Counted from the stretch's first letter, positions 21,651 to 34,603 are shown. The stretch is DNA of 64,000 nucleotides from Parelaphostrongylus tenuis (GCA_019055375.1 JAHQIW010004414.1:16269-80268); one strand, 5' to 3'. A program made the numbers and translations. Notes: a model not told the origin generated them from the letters alone.

Positions 21651-21737
21651 TTCACCGACTTTGTCCTTTCGCTAAGTCGTCAAACAATATGTGAGTGATC
21701 TGTATAGGTGAAGTCAAAGGAAAGTTCTTATCTACTG

Positions 21738-22302
21738 GAAGGTCGTTCTATAAGTTTTGGCACTAGAGAAGTAGGCACCAAATTCTATCAAAAGAAGCTT
21801 TAAATCGCATGGTTTTGGTGACGTTCAATTGTGCCTTTTCTTGTGAACATTTTGCTATACAACTTGCCTAAGCTTGATTTCAGATGGAACTCTCTTGGGA
21901 AAAACTCGCTCGCTACTCATGCACGAATGACAAAATGCTGTTGAAGCGGCGGCTCAAGCTTAATGAAGCTTGGGATGATGGTGCGGTTGTAGGAAGGACA
22001 ACTAGGAAGTGGTTCATGAAGTTTGAAGCTGAAGAGAATAGTCTTAAGGATCGGTCGCGCTCGGGTCATCTACAGGAAGCTTTGTTAATCTTGCGCGCCG
22101 TTTCTCTAGCATTTGCCTCCAGTGGTGGTGTGGTAGGAGCGAATTTGTTTCCAAGACGGCTCCATCTCATAGCAGGCTAATGTATACGAACACGTTCGCA
22201 AGAAGTTGCGCTATCGAAGGATACCATAATTATGAGTTTTGATTGCTTCTGTTTACTAAATTTGATATTGCTATAGTGTCAAAACTTTTGAAACGACCTA
22301 TT
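21738..22302 (+). mobile_element. Mariner-like remnant with open HTH domain, unit 2
   Basis: TIRs are GGTCGTTCTATAAGTTTTGG and its right-hand counterpart ending CGACCT. Unlike the other copies, the helix-turn-helix region is open here for 98 codons (21,884-22,180: MELSWEKLARYS, KWFMKFEAEENSLKDRS). There is no DDE/D domain, so it cannot transpose by itself. Confidence 0.65.
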
Positions 22303-23819
22303 ACTTACAAGATTTTGTTTAGGATCCATTGGTGTTATCTCAGGAATGTGCAGAAAACGGTGTGGGCTGAGGATTAGTAACGAAAGTGGGGAATCAAGCA
22401 GTTTTTTTTGGCTCTCATTACTCTTTATCTGAAACTAGCAGCGATGTAGACCTTGATATCCTTTTCTGTTATTCTGAGTTTTGGCTAGCCGACAGGAATC
22501 CCATGGGAATTTGACTTAGGTTCTGCTGTTGTTGTTCATTCTTTCTAAACGTGTTTTCATATTACTTCTGGACAAACTGAGAATACCTAAGTGTTTCAGA
22601 GGTAAATAATCATAAAGGTAGCACATGGAGATAACATGGCGGTCATACTCATATCATCTATTTGTTTTGTAAGGTAAGAGTTGCCGAGCTAAGTTGTTCG
22701 TCCAGCGATTGTAAGAGAGTGTTCGGTGAAGGGATCGAATCAGTGCCTTGCTTATTCATATGCTTTCTGATACACCACGTCATTAACCACTGCGCTGACC
22801 CCCTATCCATGAAATGCCTAGAAGTAAAGTACTTCTATTTTTTCAGTATTAGTGATGTGTTTTGTGGCCAGTGACACACTCCGAGAAATGGGTCATTTTT
22901 TTCAACGTTCTCATTCCGTCATGCCACCGTAAGGACTATACTTGTATTAGGTTTAGGAAATCATTTTGTTTCTATTAATCTCTTGGACCATTTTGGACAG
23001 TCACAAGTACTGAGAGGGATTTCTGGGATCGGTTGAGCTTATATTTGCGCGTTCGTTTTTGTAATAAATGCATATCTTGGACTGAACTGTGGAAATCACT
23101 ATTATCTGACAAAAAATGCTAATCTTAATGTGTAGATGCATGTTACAGCGTCCCTAACAGAACCGCTTTCATAGTTCCAGAGACTTTGCGAGCGCTCTGT
23201 TTGGGTGATAAGGACTTTGAAATGCTTCCTGGAGACGTGATGAACCTTCGTAACCTCCAGGTGTTTCGAGCATTCTCTAACTTCGCAGAGAACGTAAGGA
23301 AAGCTAGTTGAATGTCATTCAGATTCTTATCCTCCGTGATAACGATCTACTAACAATTCCACGAGAAATCGGCCATTTGACTATTTTAAAAAAACTGCAC
23401 ATCCAGGGTTTGTATGTTTTGATCTGTTCTTATCTACTTAACGATTACATAAGATCGTACTCTAAAGTTATCTCAGGAATAGCAAAAGCTTACCGATAAC
23501 TGAGGATTTACAAGTATCTGCAAAGTTTTTTTTGTCAATGAAATGGCTAGAACATTCATGAAAAGATTCTAGGTAACAAGCTGACTGTACTACCTCCAGA
23601 GCTTGGAGCGCTAGATTTGATTGAAAATAAGCAAGTCTTGAGACTGGAGTACAATCCTTGGATAACTAATATACAGGTATAAAAGTTTCGATAGTACTAA
23701 AAAAATCGGACGCTCTTATGATCTATTCGTGTCAGTTGACGATCACCCAGCAGTACTACTGGTTGAGTGATTTTCTTGACTACAATTCGGAACTGTGCAA
23801 AAGTAGTAAGAAATTAGGT

Positions 23820-25100
23820 TGTAACGGTTTTGTCGGTGTATCACCAGTGGTATGGGTTTATTGGCGACTGTGTGTTTTGTAAGATGAATGCACATTGAAC
23901 GCCGTTTGCTCGAGTGTGTAAATCTTATACCATGTAGATCTTGACGATTTAGAAGTGAGAGAACCGTTGAGTGATAATACTTTTATATACATATAAAGAA
24001 CGAATTCTATCGATGTTACAAAAAACGAATAACCTGTAATATACAACATTTGAGACAATATCACAATAATATAACAGCGTAACAACGACATAATAAGAGA
24101 CAATTCCAGCTTTATGATATAGTCTTCTGCAGTCGCGATATGATCTTCTGCTGTCTCCATTTTGTGATGAGTGTTTTGTGACTCGTTCTTTTCGGGTATG
24201 GTGAACTTTTACGGTACACCGTGTCTGCTTCGGCCCTTCCCATTCGGATACTTTATCTCTGCCTTTTCTTCGTGCTGTTGGCGCTTAAATTAGACCATTT
24301 ACCTCGGCTTCATAAGTTCAAAAGGTACTTACTAGGTGTTCGATTGACCGTGCCAATGGTTTGGTTGGTTTATGTTTAATCCTACGTATAGGATAGTGAC
24401 AATGCTTGAAAGGTACAGGAAATGACTTCGAACGAACTCTCTAAATTCAAACGTACCTTGTGGTTCTCCAAGCTGAGGCAGATCGCTTTTGGCTTGATGA
24501 CTCCGTTCGGCTACTCGTTTGGCTATTTTCTTGCCTCGTTCGATTGGTGCAGGTGCCTCATCCGCCAGGTGTATGCACATCTTGTGAAGAAGTGGGTGCT
24601 TTCTTCTACCGATGTGTCTGGATGCCCGTTCGGGTGGTGCGTCTGGATGGTGTTCCAGCAACGTTTGCCTGGATTGGCAGCTTTTGATTGCGTCCATCTC
24701 GGAAGACAATTCCGCTCTTGAAGGATTTTCGTTCCTTGCTGTATTGCTTGAAATCTTCTTCTTACACTGCCTAGTTTTTCATGACACGAGTTGCATGATT
24801 TCTCGAAAGAAACACCGCGAGTTCGATTCCCCTCTGAAATTCAGAGAGGGCACCTTCACCCGGTGCACCATCGATAAATCCGTTCTCGTCCGGATGGTAA
24901 GTTTCGTTCGAAGAATCTTGAACCTCGTCTGAATTCTGCATTGGGTGAAAGGTGAGTCAAAGCATGCCCGTAGTCATGTAGAAGCTAAAAGCTGGGCAGA
25001 GGCGGCTCCCTAGCGCGGGGTAGGCGTCAAGGTCCGATTGCTGCGCACGCGCTTGCCGTGGCTTTTTATATGAGGTGTTTGACTAGTGCCCCGCCCAATA
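23820..25100. repeat. Dispersed repeat, unit 2 copy
   Basis: Same repeat as at 4340, without the 407-bp MITE. It ends near TGCCCCGCCCAATATGGGCA at 25,088. The antisense ORF is kept at 24,332-24,709 (125 codons). Confidence 0.55.
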
Positions 25101-25874
25101 TGGGCAGAGACGCAGGGACACAAGGCCAGTGGACGGAAAAATGCACTAGTTGCACACCACTTGTCAATTCTCTACGGCTATGCTAGATCTGCAACAAAAA
25201 GAAAATAGCTCTTATTCGAGTGTATAACTGCTGTCTAGATAATGAGTAACTATAAAGGTATAGAATCAAAACGCCTAGAAAAGGCGGGCGAAAGAATGCA
25301 AGGAGTTGGTGGAAATGCGGTTGAATGAGCTTTTCCGAAATTGTATGCACCGTACGTAGCAAAAGAAAAAGAGGGAAAATGCAGTGCAAGTTTTTCCAGA
25401 AATCATGAGTTAGTGAGTTGAGAAATTCAGGGTAGTCATGAAGAACTTCCTTGAATCTCACATCTGTAGTCGTACATTTTCAGCTTTGCAATGATTGCAT
25501 TCGCAACGCAATATTACCTTGACGTAATTGTTTTTCTTGAAGCTGTTTCTTCTAGTTTTTCAGTACACATGGAACTTCTTGCTGTTTTTTCGTACTCAGT
25601 CGCCTGTTTCCCTAGGATAAGCGTTGTATTGGGCAGTGATTAATAAGTGCATGTACGATTTACGATGAATTTTCCTTCGTTTTACGTGTTTCTCCTTCCA
25701 CTCATGGGACTGTTTAAAGCTGGAGGGTACTGAGAAAACCTTACTCAAATGTCTGAGCCCCGTCGTCAATCCTCTCTTTTGGTACAGACGTGGTAAAGCA
25801 AGAAGGCTATTACTAATGAGGACACTCGAAGAGGATCAGAGGAAATCGTATGTTTCTCACATTACTTACTCTAC

Positions 25875-26150
25875 AGCGGTTAGAGGTGGCTTGCAACACA
25901 CACGTGATCGACGGTTTACTTTCGCCCTTAAGGCTCACCAATCATTCCGTCAATCAGTAGTCGGCAAATTGATACGTCTTGTCTGCAAGTATAGTACTAC
26001 TAAATTCATAGATCGGTAGGCCACCCCGAGTCAGTGGAAAGTCATACATGCGTTCAATTGCTTCCAACAATGCTTTGGCGAGCTCGAATGTTTGGTGGTC
26101 CCTCAGAGAGTAATCAACACCGCGAACTCTATCCTTCACCCCCTCTAAGT
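25875..26150 (+). repeat. SINE family 1 copy, unit 2
   Basis: Duplicate of the copy at 6829, with CAGCGGTTAGAGGTGGC at the head. Confidence 0.55.
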
Positions 26151-26579
26151 CGTACAAGTGCGATTATCCGCCGTTGATTCTTTGAGATTGCGTGATCATA
26201 CGCGCCGTAGTAGTTTCAGCAAGTACGGGTTCATTTATTCTAAATCGGAGAAAGCGAAGAATACTTAAGGAAAAAGTTACAAGAAAGTGGTTAGAAGGAA
26301 GAAAAAGATACAAAAGGTATCGTTCACGACAGTGTTGGTTGTTCGTCGTCTTCGTATGTCTAAGTGATATTCTGATTACAAGAGCAGTTTGATGCGAGAG
26401 GTGCATAGGGTGTGATGGATTTCATTAGAAGTGATCAGTACAAGTACTTATACGGGCGTCAGGTTTGTTGCATACATTTTGTTATAATCTAAAAACTAAG
26501 CTGATTACGTAGTAGCACCTTGGGATAGTTGGCAAGTGTAGTCAAGATTTTTTCTGGTTCTTTTATGTTTATGTGTAGA

Positions 26580-29275
26580 ACGCTCTGATTTTGATCGTTC
26601 ACGTAGGTCGGAACTTCGGATCCTTTCTCTCATTTGCGAGATACGGGATACTCCAAGCATCGACCTTTCGACTGCGCGTTCGATAACGGCAAGTGATCTT
26701 TCATCCTGCTTTCGTAGCGACCAGGTTTCTGCTGCATACGTTAGGGCAGGGATAACTGTCGAGTCGAAAAGGTGGGCACGGAGTCGGATGTTCTTTGTCC
26801 TCTCACTACATCTTCGATGCTCTTAAAGGTATCCCATACCGCTCGTTTCCTTCTGCTCAACTCTGGAGCTAGGTCGTTCATCGTGTTGATTTCACGACAT
26901 AGATAGACGTAACTGGAGAATTCGGAGATTGTCGTTGCGTTGAGCGTGAATGGGGCATTAGAAACCCATCCGTTCCTCATAAATATTGCTTTCGTTAAAT
27001 CCAGTTGAAGACCAATCTTTGCACAGGCGTTATCGAAATCGGTGAACATTCGTTCCGCTTGGCTGATGTTTGGTGTTATGAGAACGATATCGTCAGCAAA
27101 GCGAAGATGGCTTATTTGTCGACCGTCAATTTTCACTCCCATTTCGTCCATTCTAATTTTCGCATGACGTTTTGTAGGGTGGCAGTGAATAGTTTTGGCG
27201 AAATTGTATCGCCTTGTCGAACCCCTCTTCTTAGGTCAATGGTGATATTGTTATAGAAGGGAGATATTTTGGTCGCGAAATCGTTTATAAAGCTCATGGA
27301 TAATCATTATGTACCGAGTAGGGACGCGCTGGTTACCCAGAGCCTCTATAACCGCTTCTGTTTCCACTGAATCAAAGGCTTTCTTCAGATCGATGGAAGT
27401 GAGACAGAGTGGTTGTTTGTACTCTCGTGAAACTTCAATGAGTCTTGTAATCGTGTGGATGTGGTACTACCATGGTACTAAATCCTTTTTGGAACCGTGC
27501 TTGCTCGCATGGCTGTCCTTCGTCCAGTGTTCTGTCAATCGTGTTTAGGATGACTCGAGTAAAGACTTTATAGACAACGGACAGCAAGCAGATTGGGCGA
27601 TAATTGCCTATATCGTGAAGGTCTCCCTTTTTGACACATTACGGTCTTGCTGGTTTTCCACTGAATAGGAACCTTGCATTCTGACAGGTAGCGAGTGAAG
27701 AGCCGAGCCAGGGTGTTGATGAGAACTGGCGGCAGGTTCTTCAGGTGTTCTGGTCTAATCCTGTCTGGACCGGGTGTTGTTCTGTTCTTCACCGACGATA
27801 TAGCATGTCGGATTTCGGAAGGAAGGACCGGTTTGACGACGTATTCGTCCTCTTTCAATTTATATGACGGTAAGACGACATGGCTAGCGAAGAGATCCTA
27901 GTATTGGTGGATGATTTTCTCCATAGCCCTTCTGGAAGCTGTAAGTGTCCCGTCAGGGTATCGAAGTGCAATCATCTTGGTCTTATAGTTGGCGAAGCCT
28001 CGCTGGGCTTTGCGAATGCTCTTCCCAGCTTTTGCAGCTTCTGCCATAACTGCTGCTCTTCTCTCTTTAAGGTCTTCTTTTATCGCTTTTCTGCAGCGTT
28101 TCGCAAGTTCGGACGTTAAGATTCGGTTGCCTGTAGCTCGTGCGATTCCGCGTTGACGTATCAGCTCGAGTGTCTGCGGAGACAAGCGTCTCTTCGTGAC
28201 CTTAGGACTCTCGGCTTTCATAGCGCTAACGCGAAGATATTCAACGAGTCGATCGTATTCTTCGTCGATGTTGTCGACAACGGTATCTTCCCAAGAGCCG
28301 ACAAATGATTTGAATACATCCCAGTTTATGGTAGTTGTGGGACTTCGTTGTTTGAATTTAGCGGCTTTCTCTCCTCTCCTCGAAAATCGGAATGTTGTGC
28401 GAAGGAGGCGATGGTCTGATCCCGTGTAGAACCTAGGAACAACAGCGACGTCGGTCAGGCAAAACCTTCGATTTTTCATAATGTGATCTATTTCGTTATG
28501 GTACTCTCCATTGGAAGACTCCCACGTCCATCGCTGAGAAAGAGGCTTTTGGAATTGCGAGTTACCATGGATGGTTTGGGTCGTCATGATAAACTCAGGT
28601 AGTCTCTCACCCTGTTCATTCCATTCTAGTCCGTGGGTCCCTATGTGACGTTCTTCAGACGTTCTTCTAGGTCCAATTTCTGCTTTAAAATCTCCGACAA
28701 TGACCTGGAAGAATGAATGATCTTCTCTGAAGAATTTTTCGAAGTCCATATAGAACGCTTCGACTTCGTCTTCGTCATAGCTTGATGTTGGTGCGTAAGC
28801 AACTAAGATGGTCAAAGCCGGCATAGAACCACATCGTTTCAACCGTAATCGTCCGATACGGGTTGTTAGTTGCTCGAACGAATCAATGCTCACGGTCAAA
28901 TTCGATTTGACGAGGACGCCAACGCCGCCGACACCTCTGCGATCGCATGTACCAAGTAACAGTTCTTCTCCGGTGTCATAAACAGCGTGAAAAGGATGGC
29001 GCCTTCTCGTTTCAGCCAGGCCAATGACGTCGTACCTTATTCTTCTAGCTTGAATCAGTGGATCTTCTACAGCGGATTGGTGAGCAAGGGTTCTTGCGTT
29101 GTAGGTACAGATCGTGATTTTAGTCCGTTTCGATCTTGGCAGCCTAGTTCGGCCCTGAGATTTTTAGCAGCCTCTCCGTACTCGTCCTAACCGGGCGGGA
29201 TCCCTCAAAGAGGGAGGTCCGTGGGAATTGATATAGGGAGCAGAAATCGAGAAAGGATAAAGTTCTCGACGTCAA
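26580..29275 (-). pseudogene. RTE retrotransposon copy, broken
   Basis: Duplicate of the 911-codon element. The frame is interrupted by several small indels: an extra T near 29,162, indels near 27,890, 27,640 and 27,470, and others before the 3' end. Open pieces remain at 27,898-28,899 (endonuclease domain with GDFKAEIG, where the catalytic-loop GDFNAK of unit 1 has lost N) and 26,741-27,151 (FADDIVL). The 3' end lacks the AT-rich tail seen in unit 1. Confidence 0.9.
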
Positions 29276-29299
29276 TCGATCCCTGGAGATCATCCATGC

Positions 29300-29540
29300 A
29301 TTTGTTTTAAATTTTATCTCCGTTTGAGGTGGTTAATCGTATATTCGGTCTTCATGATGATTCGCAGCGACCTACCAATGTATCATAGTGCCAGCATCCT
29401 CCCAGACAAATCTGATCCAATTCACTGACCTTGGTGGGATAGAAGGCTTGGAGAGCCTTGAGCGCGGATCAATCGTTCCTGTCGCAGAGCAACTTTAATC
29501 ACTGCGCCGCGTGCGCTCAGGGGCACATATCGGCATTGAA
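29300..29540 (-). repeat. SINE family 1 sequence at RTE 5' flank, unit 2
   Basis: Duplicate of 11,038-11,290, likewise continuous with the RTE start region. Confidence 0.65.
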
Positions 29541-30183
29541 CTCCAGTTAAGCTGAAGCCTAGTTCGGAGCACATTGTTTAACCTTTATTTGCTGCCTAAT
29601 GTTTCGTACGGCGCCATGTGAAATCCGTCAAACAACTAATGAGGTATGAGAGCATTCCCCTCCCCTGTCCTCCAATCTCCTCTGCTCTTTTATTCTTCTT
29701 GAAATGGTTAAGATAAGTTCAAAGCCACTTCAAGTTGAGAGATTTGCTCATGTCTCAGTCGTTTTGTATCAGTTGTTTGCAGCCTTTCATTCCTCCGATA
29801 CATATCTTTGTGTGATCGTATCCAGTCAAATTCAGTGGAGTATCACTCTAGCGAATGACCTCATTCGGAGTGCCCTTTCATGCAAAAATCAGTGAGGTCA
29901 TCTCGATGGAGCGGTCGTCCTCTGGATTCAACTCGATGCGATTACGAAGAGCCGTATGTGACGAAAGATGGGTAGTTGGAATCAACATGACTCTGAAGAA
30001 GACGGAGACTTCTATACGTTAGCTGAATTGAAGTTCTGTGACAGCTTCGTGTGGACTACCACTAAAGCAGAGTGTTATTAGATGATTTTTTTTGAGGAAG
30101 TGGCGTCAGGAGCAGTGCCACCGAAGCGAAATAAGGATAGTAAGCTGCCTCGCAAGACGATGAATCAAGCGCAGTGCGCCTAG

Positions 30184-33116
30184 TGAGGACTCGGAGAGCG
30201 TGGATTATGATTTTCTTGTGCTATATTGGCATCTATGTATAGCCGATAGCTCCATATTTCTTGTACCAATGTGTATTTTGTCTAGTAAGTTGACGGTCGT
30301 CTTCATACATAAGCTACCGGGATTCGTCCTCTACCACTTTAAAGTAGTGCTGTGGTGTTATAACTATCATCACCAAGAATGCTGAGTGATATGCAGAACG
30401 ATGCGCCTAGGTCGGGAGTTGAACCCGTGTCCCACCCTTGCGGACCGCGTGCTAAACACTGCAATATCGAGCCTTGTGTTTTGTTCAGCTTCCGTCCGAG
30501 ATCGCGCAGTAATTTCTAAATATATTTACTACGTCACACTAGTCGTTGGCATAATAACCTTATCAGCGTGGTGCAATTTCTTATGATCCAGTCATTGCCT
30601 TGCATTACGTTGCCATATTGTACTGCCATGTATAAATTTTTGCCATTACTTTGTTTTTTTACAGGAGGACAATATCAGCCTAAGTCAACTGTCGATCTTC
30701 AGCAGAACAGGGGATGTGAATATGAGACCGACTGTCAGAGAATGATAGCGCTCATTATTTTATTCGCGAAAATTGAACCGTGCAAAAACAGATATTCAGT
30801 ACAGCGTAGGTTGTAGCGATGTAGTCGGTACACCACTAATTGTATGGATTTACTGGCGGGTGCATGTTCTTTACGTTAAATTAATTTGAGCATCTGAACG
30901 CCTTCGTTCGATACTGTAGAGCCCATACCACTTGGATCTTGACGATGAAGCAGTACGACCAACTTTGAGTGTTATGTGAGTAACGAACAGATTTTAGCCA
31001 TGTTACAAACGACGAATAACCTATAATTTACAACAATTAAGACAATTTTACATTAATATGACAACGTAAGGACATATAAGCGACATTTTCAGCTTTATGA
31101 TGTGCTACCCTCCAGTCGTGACTTGACCTTCCGCTGCCTCCAATTTGTGTTGAATGTGTTTTTCCGACTCGCTGATCTCGGTAGTCTGAAATTCACCAAT
31201 TTCTGAGGGATGAACAACTTGGTGTACCTTGAGCGCGGGATCGAACCATCAGCCCTCGATTGATCGTATGTGATGCAAAGGACCTCTAACAATTGCACAA
31301 CGCGCGCTCAGGAGGTGCAAATCGGCTTCAAGCTCCGGTTAAGCTGAAGTCGTAATTCTAATCACAAAGTTTAGCTTTACATGTTGCGTATCGTTTCGCA
31401 CGGTGCTATGCGAAACACAGTCAGAGGAAAAGTCAGATACGACAGCATTCCTCTTCTCCGTCCTTCAGTCCCCTAACCCTTCTTTCTTGAAAGGGAAATG
31501 ACGGGTTTGAAGCCACTTCATGTTCGGATTTTGCTCATGACCTAGGAGTTTTCATATTTAAGTCAAGTTTATAACTCCAGGTTCCGAAGAAGGCGATACC
31601 GCCGAAACGTCAACAATTGCAATTGTATATATTGCACTGTCCATAGTGCATCACCTATGTATCACCTGTCGTCCCGCGCTTATCGTCGAGTGACTCAAGT
31701 GGGTGCTAGCATAGCCCAGTGGGTCCTCCTCGCTCTAGGGATTCGTTTAGCGTCATATCCTTCTTCTAGTGTTTTCGTGAAGAAAGCAGACCATCGGGTC
31801 GGTGGTCTTCCTGTGGAGCGCTCGACATCCTGAGCAATACAGTCGGTAGTGGCTCTTGTCCATAGGCGTTCGTCGAAGTTCATCGCGTGTCCGGTTCACC
31901 TTTTCCTGAATTCCTGGCGTGTAGAACGGCGTCTTTGACCTCCGATCGTTGACGTGCGCTATCCGGATCCTTTCTCTCATTTGCGATATACGGGATACTC
32001 CTAGCATCGACCTTTCGACTGCGGGCTCAATAGCGCCAAGTGATCTTCCATGCTCCTTACGTAGCGGCAGGTTTCTGCTGTTTGTCATGGCAGGGATAAC
32101 AGCTGAATCGAAAAGGTGGGCACGGAGTCGGAGGATGTTCTTTGTGCTCTTCACTATGTCCTTGGTGCTATTAACCCTTTAAGTACCATGTGGTACATTT
32201 GTATCAAGCCGCGCAACGTCAAATCTCACTCAGCTGCTGTAATGATGGCGTCACGTCTCGTGGTAAAGCAGGCGCAGACAGCATGACATGCATACACAGG
32301 TAATGGCAGCGTTGCGCCTCTTAGAAAAGCGACGACGCGACTTCGCTTGCGTATAAACATTGATTTTCAAAGGGTCAAACGCTCCCCAAGCCGCTCCCTT
32401 TGTCCCCTATATTGTACTGAATGAATTGTCCGCTGACGAAGAGAATTAAGGAGTTAATCGATTATTGTCGAGGTTAATCAATAGTTCTGTCCCGAGAATC
32501 ATATAGATTGTTGTTAAGGTGAAGACTGCCCAACCGTGGGCCGGTACGAGACGCATCTGAATCGCGCGCGCGCGGCAAAGAATTTAATTTGGGCGTGAGG
32601 TGAGGCGTTCCGCGTCGACTATTTGGCGCGTATTTTAAATCTCCATTTTTTTGTCGCCATTGTCGCAAGCAGCAGTTTAGAACCCTTCAAAAGGGCTTCT
32701 TCGGCACATTTTCCATCCTTTCGAAAGATCTATAGATCAACGATTTCAATCAATCAGTTTACTGAAGTTAGTTCCTCCTATCGAGATTTCAGCCTATTTA
32801 AATCCTTTTTTCGCACTACCCGTCATCACAATTTTTATTGTCCGGATCTCAGTACTTCTAGCATTCCACTCGTTTTTCGTGTTTCTTTTGAATGACATAG
32901 AATACTGGTCGGGCTTGTCTCCTTGCAGTCTCAAGGATCACGTGGCTGTGACGTTTCACGGGTGGTTGAACTAGGCTCCACGCTCCCCGTGACGAGCATC
33001 ACAACCACACTGCCACGGCCCTCCCTATCCTATTTGATCTTGATAAAGATCGGTCCTAGGGTGTGTCTTTTGTTACTTTCAACTCTTTGGATTTAATGTG
33101 GTGTTTTGAAGGTCAG
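30184..33116 (+). other. rsu-1/rfs-1 spacer, unit 2
   Basis: Near-identical counterpart of 11,929-14,867. It contains a tRNA-like repeat (30,410-30,470), the dispersed-repeat head (30,790-31,180), a SINE head (31,210-31,315), an RTE 3' fragment on the minus strand (31,670-32,170), the palindrome-prone repeat (32,200-32,350) and the rfs-1 upstream region (from 32,370). Confidence 0.6.
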
Positions 33117-33584
33117 ATGTCTGGAACGCGATCGATTGAGGTCAAATCCGCTCGCGAACTGCTCGAATTTGAGTTGTCGAGTGCTGCTACGCTGTCTTCA
33201 GGTTGCACCTTACTTGACAATTTGATGGGTAAGTTCCTTCTTTTATCACTGATTTCGGCGCCTGCAGAGAATTGTCGCTCTATCAATTGCTAGAGTAATT
33301 CAATGGATTTCGTCAAACAGCAAATTACGAGAGCGCTCTGAGGCCTGATGCTTCGGCTTAGACTTAGACTTAGACTTGAAAAAGTAATGGGGCCACAACT
33401 TTTCATTAGCGCTCCGGTTTCTTATTTATGTTTCTAAACACCAAGAAGCGTTATAACATGGTGAACATCATGACAAGACAGCTTTTACAGGTTAGTCATG
33501 TTGCTGTGTTCAGCGCGGGATCGAACTATCGACCTTGTGTGCGACGCGAGCACCTCTGATCATTGCGCTGTACCCGCTTTGCAT

Positions 33585-33722
33585 ATATACATATACATGT
33601 ATAAACATGTCTGTATGTTTATACATCTATATATATGTATATTTACATATACAAATGTGCACACATCTGTGTCGACAGTAAATACGTATATGTATATATA
33701 CATATATATGTATATATATATT
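33585..33722. repeat. TA-rich microsatellite in rfs-1 intron A-B, unit 2
   Basis: Counterpart of 15,338-15,478. Confidence 0.9.
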
Positions 33723-33924
33723 AGAGAGAAAGTCTAGGAAAATATCGGACCTTTGATGGTCTCCATGTGAGTCAACAAGCCCTCAAAAATCTGTAGAATT
33801 ATCCACAATTGTGGTTTCTTTGCATCCGGCGTCGCTAGAGATTTCTGTCATCGACCTTCGAAAAAATCACCACCTGAGAAGTATTTTATGTGGAAATAAT
33901 TAAGCTAATTAATATAGCAACGTG

Positions 33925-34220
33925 GTGCGCAGTGGTTAGAGGTGCCCTGCGTCGCACACGAGGTCAGTGGTTCAATCTCGCGCCCATGGCTCACCAAGCC
34001 ATCCATCCCTCCGGGGTCGGTAAATTGGTACCAGACAGGTCTCAGACTTATCTGGGAGGATAAGCATCACTGACTCAGTTCAGCGGGAGGCCTCCGCGAG
34101 TCATTGTAAAGGCCAGATATGCATTCAATCACCTCAAACGAAGTTAAATTTTGAAGTCGAATGCATGGCGCATCCCTCAGGGATTGATCAACGCCGAGAG
34201 CTTTATCCTTTATCCTTTTT
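33925..34220 (+). mobile_element. Full-length SINE family 1 insertion with 14-bp target duplication
   Basis: Flanked by AATATAGCAACGTG at 33,911-33,924 and 34,221-34,234. The empty site is present in unit 1 near 15,675 (ACAGCAACGTGCC). The insert starts GTGCGCAGTGGTTAGAGG (A-box-like), has GGTTCAATCTCGC as B box, continues with the family body (CGGTAAATTGGTACCAGACA) and ends with a repeated TTTATCC tail. This defines the exact ends of the family and shows that it moved after the tandem duplication. Confidence 0.9.
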
Positions 34221-34551
34221 AATATAGCAACGTGACTAATTTGTGAAAGCTGTCTTCTCATGCCGTTCACCAGGTCTTAGCGTTCAGTAAAATGAATTAA
34301 AACTTCAGGACGCTAAAGAAAAGTTGCGGTGCTATCAGTTTTTTAAGCCTAAACGCGCTCTCGTAATTTCTTGGTTTTTTTTTTGAAAATGACTTGTCAG
34401 GTGGTGGTTTCTTTCGAGGAACGATAACAGAAATCTCTGGTGAGGCCGGATGCGGGAAATCACAAATATGGTTAGTTCTATGGATTTCTGACGGCTTGTT
34501 GACTCGCTTGGGGACCACTGAAAGACTAATACCTTCCTTTATCACTCTTGT

Positions 34552-34552
<1 letters not shown>

Positions 34553-34603
<51 letters not shown>

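Larger units (their letters stand above)
3433..22920 (+). repeat. Tandem segmental duplication unit (rsu-1 3' to hus-1 5')
   Basis: This unit of about 19.5 kb starts at the hus-1/rsu-1 junction near 3432 (CATTCCGTC|ATGCCAC) and ends where the same junction recurs near 22,920. Order inside it: rsu-1 exons a-e, with an RTE element in the last intron; rfs-1 exons A-G; hus-1 exons 1-3. Matching landmarks in the next unit include rsu-1 exon a (3650 and 23,136), the RTE ORF (8,284 and about 26,580), rfs-1 exon A (14,868 and 33,117) and rfs-1 exon E (19,661 and 37,707). The units differ by many small indels and several larger insertions. Confidence 0.88.
20797..22928 (+). pseudogene. hus-1: hus-1 5' fragment, unit 2, fused to rsu-1
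   Basis: Exon 1 is at 20,797-20,848, exon 2 at 22,323-22,385 (SIGVISGMC, CGLRISNE) and truncated exon 3 at 22,853-22,928. The start codon is ATA instead of ATG (CTAGTGATACGATTC, against CTAGTGATGCGATTC in the intact gene). Exon 3 has one extra T in its T-run, which shifts the frame before the junction at 22,920. The exon 3 acceptor (TTTTTCAGTATTAG) is kept, unlike in unit 1. The upstream pyrimidine-rich acceptor also remains (TTTTTCTAG, ending 20,794). Confidence 0.75.
23136..30183 (+). pseudogene. rsu-1: rsu-1 3' half, unit 2
   Basis: Exons: a 23,136-23,260, b 23,323-23,407 (LRDNDLLTIPREIG), c 23,573-23,676 (NKLTVLPPELGALDL), d 26,382-26,462 (RSDQYKYLYGRQ) and e 30,097-30,183 (VPPKRNKDSKLPRKT, TAG). 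Frames match unit 1. Some positions look more ancestral than in unit 1: exon a keeps its donor CAG|gtgttt and reads DFEMLPGDV, and exon d reads YGR as in human RSU1. In turn, the acceptor of exon d has lost its AG (ATTACAAGAGCAG, against ATTACAGGAGCAG in unit 1). The 5' half is absent. The last intron carries the broken RTE copy. Confidence 0.85.
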
